Of a DNA stretch of 43,518 bases, positions 25,270-33,614 are shown one piece after another. Source of the stretch: Bacillus sp. MM2020_1 (GTDB taxonomy: Bacteria > Bacillota > Bacilli > Bacillales > Cytobacillaceae); contig JAANMP010000039.1 in the NCBI GenBank assembly GCA_011250595.1, positions 1-43,518 on the forward strand, given 5' to 3'. A program made the translations under genes and the position numbers. Numbering within the stretch: the stretch's first letter is position 1; each line of letters begins with the position of its first letter. The notes beneath the pieces are model-generated. The model saw only the letters and a list, made by a program, of their open reading frames with translations. It made no database searches and was not told where the DNA came from.

Positions 25270-26253
25270 ATGTCCAAAATTCTTATCTTTGCAACAATAC
25301 AACAGGATGATTCCTTAAGCTCGGGTGCTAAAGAAGCACTGTCATTTGGCAGTCGATTGGCGAGTGCCACCGCAGGAAGTATAGAAGCTGTCCTGGTTGG
25401 ATCCGAAAATACAACAGGTGCCAAGGAAGCCATTGCGTTTGGTGCAAGCAAGGTATATACCGTTACGAATCCTATACTTGCTGAATATCAGGTTGAACTT
25501 TTCGTAGATAGCCTGTTCACGGTATTCCAACAGTCTGGTGCCGATGTGCTGCTTCTCTCCTTTGATAGAATGGGTAAGGATCTAGCAGGTCGATTAGCCA
25601 CACGCATTGGTGCGTCAGCCATAACAGAAGTGACTGATTTTAGAACTGAAGGCTCAAAGCTTACATGGGTGCGCCCAATTTATGGTGATAAAGCATATGG
25701 TGAGTATTCAACCACTCGTTCGAAGGTGGTTGTAGGCATTCGCAAAAAAAGTCAGGAATTAGCAGTACCAGATTCAACACGCACAGGTGAAATCATTTCA
25801 GTAGATTACTCCGTTCCAGAAGATGTTGTCCTAACTAAGCTGATTGTGAAAATACAGTCTGCCTTGTCAGATATTCGTCTTGAGGATGCTACAATTATCG
25901 TCGCCGGAGGTCGTGGACTTGGCGGACCTGAAGGCTTTCAAGAACTGCAGTCTCTTGCAGAACTGCTGGGCGGGACTATCGGTGCTTCAAGGGCAGCGTG
26001 TGACGCTGGATGGGTTCCTTCTAACCTGCAGGTAGGACAAACGGGTGCCGTTGTTACACCGGACCTTTATATTGCGGTCGGAATATCAGGTGCCAGTCAG
26101 CATCTAGCAGGCATTACCAGTGCGAAGACCGTTGTTGCCATCAACACAGATTCAGAAGCGCCGATTTTTAAACGGGCCAATCTCGGTGTGATTGCCGACT
26201 ACAAGACAGTAATACCAGCACTTACGGAAAAACTGAAAAAGGTACTAGTTTAA
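25270..26253 (+). CDS. etfA: Electron transfer flavoprotein alpha subunit
   Basis: 327 residues. The C-terminal FAD-binding half is clear: VAGGRGLGGPEGFQELQSLA, then GASRAACDAGWVPSNLQVGQ, VTPDLYIAVGISGASQHLAG and VAINTDSEAPIFKRANLGVI. Its ribosome site AGGAGGT overlaps the etfB stop, so the pair is translationally coupled. It is the last gene of the long element-B unit, closed by a terminator. No ETF:quinone oxidoreductase is visible in the window, so the final electron acceptor is encoded elsewhere. Confidence 0.92.
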   Translation: MSKILIFATIQQDDSLSSGAKEALSFGSRLASATAGSIEAVLVGSENTTGAKEAIAFGASKVYTVTNPILAEYQVELFVDSLFTVFQQSGADVLLLSFDRMGKDLAGRLATRIGASAITEVTDFRTEGSKLTWVRPIYGDKAYGEYSTTRSKVVVGIRKKSQELAVPDSTRTGEIISVDYSVPEDVVLTKLIVKIQSALSDIRLEDATIIVAGGRGLGGPEGFQELQSLAELLGGTIGASRAACDAGWVPSNLQVGQTGAVVTPDLYIAVGISGASQHLAGITSAKTVVAINTDSEAPIFKRANLGVIADYKTVIPALTEKLKKVLV

Positions 26254-26287
26254 ATGATACACATCAAGAAAATTCATATTCCTATTT

Positions 26288-26319
26288 TAAGTCCTCATTT
26301 TGGTAGGACTTATTTTTTT
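26288..26319 (+). terminator. Intrinsic terminator closing the catabolic cluster
   Basis: TAAGTCCT (26288-26295) pairs with AGGACTTA (26305-26312), followed by seven T. Confidence 0.88.
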
Positions 26320-26333
26320 GATTTCAGAAAATT

Positions 26334-26342
26334 TGGTATAAT
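26334..26342 (+). promoter_or_regulatory. Extended -10 promoter of the ABC ATPase gene
   Basis: TGGTATAAT is a perfect extended -10. The -35 region overlaps the T tract of the preceding terminator and is poor, as tolerated by extended -10 promoters. Confidence 0.6.
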
Positions 26343-26397
26343 GGAGATACAATACTTTAGTAGTCAAACGAAGCGGATAGAAAAGGAGTAAAAAAGA

Positions 26398-27207
26398 ATG
26401 GTATTACAACTTGAAAATGTCTCTTTATTACGTGATGGGAATTGGATTTTACAAGATGTAAATTGGAAGATTAATAGTGGAGAAAACTGGGTTTTATTTG
26501 GATTAAATGGTTCAGGTAAAACCGCTATTTTAAATCTGCTAAATGCTTATTTTTTTCCGACAAAAGGGAAAATGACCGTCCTTGGATTGGAGTTTGGAAA
26601 AACGTATCTAAGTGAGAAACTGCGTAAACAGATTGGATTTGTTTCGTCATCACTTCAAGAAAAATTTCATCCGGGAGATAATGCATTTGAGGTGGTTTTA
26701 AGTGGTGCGTTTGCTTCGATTGGTCTTTACGAGACGCCCACCGATGAAATGAGAAAAAAGGCTGTTAATCTTTTAGAAGCACTTGGTTGCATTAGGTACG
26801 CCAACCGAAATTACGAAAAATTATCACAAGGAGAAAAGCAGCGTGTCTTAATTGCCCGGGCATTGATGGCTGACCCATCTTTGCTCATTCTTGATGAACC
26901 TACGAATGGCTTAGATTTTATCGCACGTGAACAACTGTTAGAATCGATTGACAGGATTGCCAAAAATCCTAATGCTCCGACACTGATATATGTAACCCAC
27001 CATGTCGAGGAAATACTGCCTGTTTTCACTAAAACACTTTTTTTTAAAGAGGGTCAAGTTTTTGCAGATGGGAACACAAGTGAACTAATATCCAGTGAAA
27101 GGCTATCGGAATTTTTCAATCTTCCAGTGCATGTGGAGTGGAGGTTCAACAGGCCAATGCTTTCTAGATTACAAGTGGATGAGATAGATAGAATGAAGGT
27201 CTATTAA
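26398..27207 (+). CDS. Solitary ABC transporter ATPase (YlmA-like)
   Basis: 269 residues, one nucleotide-binding domain. Walker A GLNGSGKT (35-42), signature LSQGEKQRV, Walker B LLILDEPTNGLD and a switch His in YVTHHVEE are intact. The size and layout recall B. subtilis YlmA, a ModF/photorepair-like ATPase of unknown substrate. No permease or binding protein gene adjoins it, and it has its own promoter, so it is probably unrelated to the catabolic cluster. Confidence 0.8.
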   Translation: MVLQLENVSLLRDGNWILQDVNWKINSGENWVLFGLNGSGKTAILNLLNAYFFPTKGKMTVLGLEFGKTYLSEKLRKQIGFVSSSLQEKFHPGDNAFEVVLSGAFASIGLYETPTDEMRKKAVNLLEALGCIRYANRNYEKLSQGEKQRVLIARALMADPSLLILDEPTNGLDFIAREQLLESIDRIAKNPNAPTLIYVTHHVEEILPVFTKTLFFKEGQVFADGNTSELISSERLSEFFNLPVHVEWRFNRPMLSRLQVDEIDRMKVY

Positions 27208-27209
27208 TG

Positions 27210-27246
27210 TTGGAAAAAGGCACATGAATGATTCATGCGCCAACTT
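27210..27246. terminator. Bidirectional terminator between the ABC gene and adhE
   Basis: The stem GGCaCATGAAT / ATTCATGcGCC (27219-27241) has a one-base centre and is flanked by A-rich and T-rich runs, serving convergent genes. Confidence 0.7.
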
Positions 27247-27252
27247 TTATCA

Positions 27253-29862
27253 TCATAAAATTTGAACACCTTTATATGCCTGACGCAAAATTTCCGCTAG
27301 TTCTTTAATAAGCGGCCGCTTCGGATTGACATTTGTATCTGGATCATTAAAGGCATGTAGAGCCAGAGTGTCAATTTTGTTTTCATACACGGAAGGGGCT
27401 ACGCCGCATTCTTCCACACTCATCGGCATATCTAGTTCTTCCGCAAGCTCGAGAATGGCACCAATTAGACTGTCAATCCCTTCTTCGGTGGTCCGGGCTG
27501 GCAATCCAAGCATTTTTGCAAGCTCTATATAGCGTTTGTCTGCAACAAAGTTTTGATAGCCTGCAAACGGCGTGAATTTAGTTGGTTTAGTTGCATTAAA
27601 ACGAATAACATGCGGGAGTAGAATGGAATTTGCACGACCATGTGCAATATTAAACTCTGCTCCAAGCGCATGGGCTAAGCTATGGTTAATACCTAAAAAT
27701 GCATTATTGAAGGCCATTCCGGCAATGGTGGAAGCATAATGCATTTTCTCGCGGGCTACTTCATCAAGACCGTTTCGGTAGGCTCTTGGCAGATACTCAA
27801 AAACAAGCTGAATGGCTTTGATAATTTGACCGTCTGTAAAGTCGTTTGATACCACGGACACATAGGCTTCAAGTGCATGTGTAAGCACATCCATTCCTGT
27901 ATCAGCTGTATTATGCTTAGGAACGGTCCTTGCGAATTGTGAATCGATAATTGCGATGTTCGGTAAAAGTTCTGGGTCAGAAAGTGGATATTTAATATTT
28001 GTCTTTTTATCCGTAATGACGGCGAACGATGTGACCTCAGAGCCTGTCCCAGAAGTAGTTGGAATAGCAATAAGCTTCGCCCTCGTTCCCAGCTTTGGAT
28101 AGGTAACTACCCGTTTTCTTGGATTTAGGAACTTTTGCTTTAAGGCTGAGAAGTCAGTATAAGGATATTCGTAAATTAGCCACATCCCTTTTGCAGCATC
28201 CAATACAGAGCCGCCGCCTAGAGCAATGATGACATCTGGTCCAGAGTGCCTCATTAGGTTTGCACCTTTCAGGACCGTCTCAAAGCTCGGATCTGGTTCT
28301 ACCTCAGAAAAAACGTCGAACTCGATAAAGTCTGGACGTTTTTTGAGATAATGGAGGATCTTCTCAACGTAACCATTTTTAACTGCGCTAGGGCTTGTTA
28401 CAATAAATGCTTTGGTAATGTTAGGGATTACCTCTAGAGCTTGGACAGAGTTCTTCTTATAATAAATCTGCGGCGGTGTCCGTAAAACTTGGGCGTTAAT
28501 ATTTCTTTTTGCCACCTTCTTAATATTAATTAGGTTTAGCGCACCTACATTCGCAGATACAGAATTTCCTCCATATGTGCCGCAGCCAAGAGTCAGGGTT
28601 GGTAGAAAATCATTGTAAACATTTCCGGTTGCCCCTTGGGCGGATGGTGTATTCACAAGAATCCTGCCTGCTCTCATCCTTAATGCGAACAGTTCGATGA
28701 CATCATCGTCAAAGGTATGAATGGAGGCGGTGTGACCGAGCCCTCCATATTCCAATGTTTCCTCGGCAATTCTTAGTCCTTCTTCTAAACTAGTTGCTTT
28801 ATAGCAAGCAAGAATTGGGCTTAATTTTTCACAAGAAAGGGGATATTGTGGACCCACTCCAGCTAATTCAGCGACCAAAATCTTTGTGTCAGCAGGCACA
28901 TCAATCCCTGCCATTTCTGCAATTTGCGAGGCAGGCAATCCGACAACCATCGGATTAAGTGAGCTAGTAACCTCTTTAATTGCGATTTTTTCTAACAATT
29001 GTTTTTCGTCTTCATTAAGGAAATAACACTTATTGGCCATCATTTCTGTGACAACTTCGGAATAGATCTCTTTATCGATAATGAGCGCTTGCTCAGATGC
29101 ACAAATCATTCCGTTATCATAGGTTTTTGATAAAATTAAGTCTTGAACAGAGTTCTTGATATTGGCTGTCTTTTCAAAATAACAAGGGACATTTCCAGGT
29201 CCGACACCAATCGCGGGTTTCCCGGAACTATAAGCAGCTTTTACCATAATCGACCCGCCAGTCGCAAGAATAAGTGAGACTTTGGGATGCTGCATAAGTG
29301 TATTAACGGAGTCACGGGAGGTATCGTCCAACCACTGAATACAATTTTCCGGAGCACCAGCCTTAATTGCTGCATCTCTTAACAGTTTTGCTGTTACGAT
29401 ACCAGTATTTTGACCCAAATGGTGAAAAGAAAAAATAATCGGGTTTCTCGTTTTTAAGGAAATAAGGGATTTATAAATGACCGTTGAAGCGGGATTTGTA
29501 ACAGGAACTAGTGCAGCAATGACACCGACAGGCTCGGCCATTTCATAGGTTCCATCATGCTCGTTTTCACTAATAATTCCTGCCGTTCTTAGGTCACGGA
29601 TACTGTGGTAAATCATTTCAGTTGCAAACATATTCTTAGATATTTTGTCCTCAAACAGTCCTCTTTTTGTTTCCTCAACAGCCATTTTTGCTAGATGTAC
29701 GTGGTTTTCTAGTGCAGTAAGGGCCATTTCTTTGACAATTTCATCGACCATTTCTTGGGTAAAGGTGCGGAATTCTACTAACGCCTGCGCTCCTTTATTG
29801 GCTATATGATCTATCATCGCACCGGTTTGGTTTTGTTCGAGCACCTTTTCGTCTACTGCCAT
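27253..29862 (-). CDS. adhE: Bifunctional acetaldehyde-CoA/alcohol dehydrogenase
   Basis: 869 residues, as in other AdhE proteins. The N-terminal aldehyde dehydrogenase domain (about 1-440) has the catalytic Cys254 in NGMICASEQ and GVGPGNVPCY. The C-terminal iron-dependent alcohol dehydrogenase domain (about 455-869) has GGGSVLDAAKGMW, IPTTSGTGSEVTSFAVITD and the His-rich metal site around HSLAHALGAEFNIAHGRAN. It reduces acetyl-CoA to ethanol with NADH in fermentation, in the cytosol, usually as spirosomes. The start follows GGGGAGGAA. It is alone between a hairpin and a 280-base upstream gap. A link to acetaldehyde made in meta-cleavage pathways is conceivable but not shown. Confidence 0.95.
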   Translation of the reverse strand: MAVDEKVLEQNQTGAMIDHIANKGAQALVEFRTFTQEMVDEIVKEMALTALENHVHLAKMAVEETKRGLFEDKISKNMFATEMIYHSIRDLRTAGIISENEHDGTYEMAEPVGVIAALVPVTNPASTVIYKSLISLKTRNPIIFSFHHLGQNTGIVTAKLLRDAAIKAGAPENCIQWLDDTSRDSVNTLMQHPKVSLILATGGSIMVKAAYSSGKPAIGVGPGNVPCYFEKTANIKNSVQDLILSKTYDNGMICASEQALIIDKEIYSEVVTEMMANKCYFLNEDEKQLLEKIAIKEVTSSLNPMVVGLPASQIAEMAGIDVPADTKILVAELAGVGPQYPLSCEKLSPILACYKATSLEEGLRIAEETLEYGGLGHTASIHTFDDDVIELFALRMRAGRILVNTPSAQGATGNVYNDFLPTLTLGCGTYGGNSVSANVGALNLINIKKVAKRNINAQVLRTPPQIYYKKNSVQALEVIPNITKAFIVTSPSAVKNGYVEKILHYLKKRPDFIEFDVFSEVEPDPSFETVLKGANLMRHSGPDVIIALGGGSVLDAAKGMWLIYEYPYTDFSALKQKFLNPRKRVVTYPKLGTRAKLIAIPTTSGTGSEVTSFAVITDKKTNIKYPLSDPELLPNIAIIDSQFARTVPKHNTADTGMDVLTHALEAYVSVVSNDFTDGQIIKAIQLVFEYLPRAYRNGLDEVAREKMHYASTIAGMAFNNAFLGINHSLAHALGAEFNIAHGRANSILLPHVIRFNATKPTKFTPFAGYQNFVADKRYIELAKMLGLPARTTEEGIDSLIGAILELAEELDMPMSVEECGVAPSVYENKIDTLALHAFNDPDTNVNPKRPLIKELAEILRQAYKGVQIL

Positions 29863-30145
29863 AAAAAATTCCTCCCCATAAAATAAACTATTAAATCTAA
29901 CCTGTCATAAAATATAGCAATGAATTTCGTAGAAATTTGTTGAAAGGTGAGGAGAAATTTGGCGAATCACTCTTATTTTGATAATGTTCAAAAAAAATTC
30001 GAAAAGAGGAATTGCACTGCGGTTACGCATTTAAAAGTTAAATTGCTGTTTTTCGGTTAATGTATAAAACTTCACAGTATTAAGAAAGATTGTAGTATAT
30101 AGTTGAGGGGTGTTAATAATATTTCTGACTGAAAGGTTGGCCAAG
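29863..30145. other. Intergenic region between divergent adhE and the SCO lipoprotein gene
   Basis: This AT-rich gap holds the leaders of both divergent genes. I saw no convincing consensus promoter, Rex box or cre site by eye. Confidence 0.4.
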
Positions 30146-31030
30146 ATGAAAAAATTATCTGTCTTCATAATGTGTCTTATCATACTAATTATCTCAGGCT
30201 GTGGAGCATCGAAGGATCTCACTGTGAAGCTTTCTACGCCAAAAACGTTTACACCGGAAAAAATATATGCGATGCAATTTACCGTTTTGGACAAACAGGG
30301 AAAACCTGTTGAAGATGCTAAAGTAAGTGCTGATTTAACGATGAAAAACATGGATCACGGAACCACTCCTGTCGCTGTGGAAGAAATAGGTGAGGGTAAA
30401 TATATTGGAACGGCCAGTTTAGCGATGAACGGTGACTGGGTAGCTTCCATTAAGGTGGAACATGATGGGGAAATGGTAGAGGATGAAAAGGAATTTTCCG
30501 TCGAAGCAAAAACATTGGAAACTGCTCATAAAGTGACAAAAGAAGTTACCATACCAGATTTTAAGTTAATCGACGAGAACGGAAAGCCAGTGACAAAGAA
30601 GGATCTGATCGGAAAAACCGTCGTAATGACCTTTACATATGTGAATTGCGTCGATCCAAATGCCTGTCCAGTTTTATTAGGTAATTTTAGCAACTTGCAG
30701 CAGGATTTGAAATCGAAGGGAACCAATACAGATAATATTTTACTCGTTTCTGTTTCACTCGACCCTGAAAATGATACACCAGAAGCAATGAAGGAACATG
30801 CAAAGAAAATGAATTTTGATATGTCTTACCTTAAAATGCTGACAGGGGATCTGAATGAGATTAAAAACTTGGCAGACACCCTTGGTGAACATTTTGAAAA
30901 AAAGGGTGCAGAAGTATTACATGAGAACAAAACCTTTATTTTTAATCAGGATGGAAAGTTGACTCATGAATTTACAGGCAGCACCATCGATCGAAATGAA
31001 TTGTATCAGGTTGTTACAATGGAAAAATAA
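30146..31030 (+). CDS. Lipoprotein with YtkA-like and SCO1 domains (copper delivery to cytochrome oxidase)
   Basis: 294 residues. A lipoprotein signal ends at the lipobox Cys19 (LIISGC). Residues about 25-120 form a YtkA/FixH-like beta domain with MKNMDHG, a possible copper-binding His/Met patch. Residues about 130-290 are SCO1/SenC: the redox Cys168 and Cys174 in NCVDPNACP, and His259 in VLHENKTFIF. The cysteines are spaced CX5C, not the usual CXXXC. It should act on the outer face of the membrane in CuA-site assembly. ATG 30146 is chosen because AAAGG lies ahead and the signal peptide then starts MKK; a GTG at 30110 would add a charged extension. Confidence 0.82.
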   Translation: MKKLSVFIMCLIILIISGCGASKDLTVKLSTPKTFTPEKIYAMQFTVLDKQGKPVEDAKVSADLTMKNMDHGTTPVAVEEIGEGKYIGTASLAMNGDWVASIKVEHDGEMVEDEKEFSVEAKTLETAHKVTKEVTIPDFKLIDENGKPVTKKDLIGKTVVMTFTYVNCVDPNACPVLLGNFSNLQQDLKSKGTNTDNILLVSVSLDPENDTPEAMKEHAKKMNFDMSYLKMLTGDLNEIKNLADTLGEHFEKKGAEVLHENKTFIFNQDGKLTHEFTGSTIDRNELYQVVTMEK

Positions 31031-31033
31031 CAA

Positions 31034-31067
31034 AAAGGCCGCGACTTTAATGGTAGCGGTCTTTTTG
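31034..31067 (+). terminator. Terminator after the SCO gene
   Basis: AAAAAGGCCGC pairs with GCGGTCTTTTT with one mismatch, ending in a T run. It can also serve the convergent germination operon. Confidence 0.75.
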
Positions 31068-31100
31068 CTGGATCATTTTTTAAGAGTTACCAAAAAGATG

Positions 31101-32234
31101 TTAAGACTCTACTTCATGAATCTCTCTTTTATTTTTCTTAAAAGACTTTCGTAACCAGGTAATTATGAACAGGATCAGTGGAACGCCAGTTTGTAATGGT
31201 AAGTGAAGATATATTGGAACCCAATTTAATCCTACTTCAAGATGTTCTGCAAAGTTACTAGACATTTTTAACGAGGAAATTAAAATCAGTATCCCTAAAA
31301 GTAGTAAACTAACTGTCTTATGTTTTTTTTTCGTGATGTGAAGGATATTTGATAAACCAAGATAGCCAGCATAAAAAAAGATCGAAATTTTTACAAAAAC
31401 ACCGATAATTAACGTGGCAACTACGATGATATCTAATCGCTGAATAAAATCCCCTATATTTACCCTTCCAATAGTATCAAGTAAAGGAAATTGTGAAAAA
31501 CCAACACCTTTTGGACCGAGTACGGCTATTTCTAGTGCTATGGTGATGCTTAAGGTGAGTCCACTAGCCAGCAGTGCATAAATGCCAATCTTTTTACCAT
31601 CCTTATGATTATTTAAATGAGGGAGTATCATGGTAAAAGCAATCATTTCCCCAAATGGAAAAGTGTATGTTAATTTAAACACTGTGGAAGATAATGTTTT
31701 CCAACCACTCTCAAAAAATGGAGCTAAATTTTTAACTTGGATAATTCCAGAAAAAAAAGTGAGTGTTATTCCAATAAAACCAAATAAGAGCATCATAAGA
31801 AACGCAGACTCACTTGTTCTTCCAATTACCTCAATCCCTCTCGACAAACCATATGTGATTAACAGAATCATCAAACAATTTATAATAAGTAACGGAGTTT
31901 CATCTAAGGTTGAAGTGATTAACAAAGCCCCGAAATCCCTTAACACCCTGGCGGCAATATATAGGAAATACAAGCAATAGATAATAGCAATAGGGGTCCC
32001 AATAAATTTTCCCAGAATTTTAGTGATGTAACTGGTTAGTGGCTGCTCAGGAAATTGCAAATAGAGGTAAGTATAAATTTGATAAATGCATAACCCGCCA
32101 CCCATACCTAATAAAATAGCTAACCAAGCGTCCTGTTTTGCTTGTAAACCTAATCCAACCACAATCGCACTTCCAAGCTCAAACAAATACATAAGACAAA
32201 ATAATTGAAAAGGGCTAATCTTTTCTCCACTCAA
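31101..32234 (-). CDS. Spore germination receptor B subunit, second copy (GerKB/GerAB type)
   Basis: 377 residues with about 10 membrane segments, of the APC-like endospore germination permease family. It begins ISPFQLFCLMYLFELGSAIV, with the characteristic QAKQDAWLAILLGMGGG after the first helix, and contains GDFIQRLDIIVVATLIIGVF late in the chain. B subunits sit in the spore inner membrane and bind or transmit the germinant signal. It ends the operon, only 26 bases after the first B gene. A polar tail rich in K, R and E closes the protein. Confidence 0.88.
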   Translation of the reverse strand: MSGEKISPFQLFCLMYLFELGSAIVVGLGLQAKQDAWLAILLGMGGGLCIYQIYTYLYLQFPEQPLTSYITKILGKFIGTPIAIIYCLYFLYIAARVLRDFGALLITSTLDETPLLIINCLMILLITYGLSRGIEVIGRTSESAFLMMLLFGFIGITLTFFSGIIQVKNLAPFFESGWKTLSSTVFKLTYTFPFGEMIAFTMILPHLNNHKDGKKIGIYALLASGLTLSITIALEIAVLGPKGVGFSQFPLLDTIGRVNIGDFIQRLDIIVVATLIIGVFVKISIFFYAGYLGLSNILHITKKKHKTVSLLLLGILILISSLKMSSNFAEHLEVGLNWVPIYLHLPLQTGVPLILFIITWLRKSFKKNKREIHEVES

Positions 32235-32260
32235 TTGATAATAACACCCCTTTGATTACT

Positions 32261-33358
32261 TTAATTCTTTCTTAGTTTTACTTTAATAGTATCGATCATT
32301 AATAAAATCAAAGGAATAAAAAGACCAAATGAAACGGCTAACGGGACCCACGTTGTTGAAAGAAAGAGATTGAAATAAATTGTATTCGGAAACATAACCG
32401 TTGCTAAGACAATGATAATCATCCCAAAAGGAAGGGTTAAAATATCAAATCTTTTCAATTGAAAAATATGGGCAAAGCTTACGACTGTTGAATAAAAACT
32501 AATTGAAGATTTAATAAATGTCGAAATAAAAACGATTCCCCCGGCTAGTACTTCAATTCTTTGAATGAAATTCCCGATATTTATTTTCTGAGCTAATATA
32601 TAAATGGGAAAATTCATTTGGATTATTGAATCAGGCCCTAAAACAAGTATTGAAAGGAGAAAGATTGTAAGTAGAATAAAACCCCCGGCAAAAGTTGCAA
32701 TAAATAACGCTTTCCCAATTTTTTTTGGTGTGGCAACATGAGGTGCAATCATAAGGAAAATGACTAAATCCGAAAAAGGAACACCGAGTGAAAAGATGGT
32801 AGCTTTTATTACTGGTTTTATTCCATCTTCAAGCAAAGGGAATAAATTTGTTATTTCGACTTCAGGTAGAAGACAAAAAGTTAGTAGAAAAAAAAATATC
32901 AGTACCCAGGGGACAACCATTTCTGCCGTCCTAGAGAAAGGTTCCAGGCCAAGGCGCACTGCCAAAATAAGGAGTAACATAAACGTAATTTCAATTGCTT
33001 CAATAGGAGTATCCGAAAGAATGTTGGTTGTGATAAAATCACCAATAATTCGAAGTAACCCTGATGTAAGGACTAAAAAGAATATAAAAAACAGAAATGA
33101 GACGGCTTTACCAACCCATTTTCCCAGGATACTTTCATTAAATTCGATCAATGTTTTGTCTGGATATCGTTTTGCAAGTATTCCGTACATATAGGCGTGA
33201 AGGAAACCAAAACTAATCCCAATGATTATCCCGATCCAGGCATTTTGTTTAGCGGCTGCAACATACAAAGGCGGACCGATTAGTATGGAGGTCCCAATGA
33301 TATATAATACGGCCAAGATGATAAACTGACCTTGAGAAATAACTCCTTTTTCTAGCAT
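32261..33358 (-). CDS. Spore germination receptor B subunit, first copy (GerKB/GerAB type)
   Basis: 365 residues with about 10 membrane segments. ISQGQFIILAVLYIIGTSIL, AAAKQNAWIGIIIGISFG and GNFIQRIEVLAGGIVFISTF parallel the motifs of the second copy, but the sequences are clearly diverged. It lies after the D-type small gene and before the second B gene. Two B subunits in one operon may give receptors of different germinant specificity. Confidence 0.88.
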   Translation of the reverse strand: MLEKGVISQGQFIILAVLYIIGTSILIGPPLYVAAAKQNAWIGIIIGISFGFLHAYMYGILAKRYPDKTLIEFNESILGKWVGKAVSFLFFIFFLVLTSGLLRIIGDFITTNILSDTPIEAIEITFMLLLILAVRLGLEPFSRTAEMVVPWVLIFFFLLTFCLLPEVEITNLFPLLEDGIKPVIKATIFSLGVPFSDLVIFLMIAPHVATPKKIGKALFIATFAGGFILLTIFLLSILVLGPDSIIQMNFPIYILAQKINIGNFIQRIEVLAGGIVFISTFIKSSISFYSTVVSFAHIFQLKRFDILTLPFGMIIIVLATVMFPNTIYFNLFLSTTWVPLAVSFGLFIPLILLMIDTIKVKLRKN

Positions 33359-33376
33359 CGGTAGTCCCTCCGTTTA

Positions 33377-33607
33377 CTATAAGTAATGATATAACCAATT
33401 ACTTAAAGGTTTAATAAATATTGTCAACCAATTTATTGGATTCGGAAAGTGAATATCTAAGGCTAAAAGAATACTAAAGAATGTTCCCAACGAGAGAATC
33501 AGTAGAAAGAAAACGCCTTCCTTTACTAATTTACTCTTCATTATGTGCGGTAACTCCAATAAAGTTATCAAGATAGTGATAATGAGGATTAATATACTAA
33601 TGAACAA
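33377..33607 (-). CDS. Small two-helix membrane protein, germination receptor D-type subunit
   Basis: 76 residues with two hydrophobic segments (about 2-18 and 32-50), a basic loop (IMKSKLVKEG) and a tail with FPNPINWLTIFIKPLSNWL. This matches in size, topology and PNP motif the D subunits encoded beside many Bacillus germination receptors, which modulate receptor activity. It is seven bases from the C gene and 18 from the first B gene, so it is part of the operon. Confidence 0.75.
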   Translation of the reverse strand: MFISILILIITILITLLELPHIMKSKLVKEGVFFLLILSLGTFFSILLALDIHFPNPINWLTIFIKPLSNWLYHYL

Positions 33608-33614
33608 AAATGAA

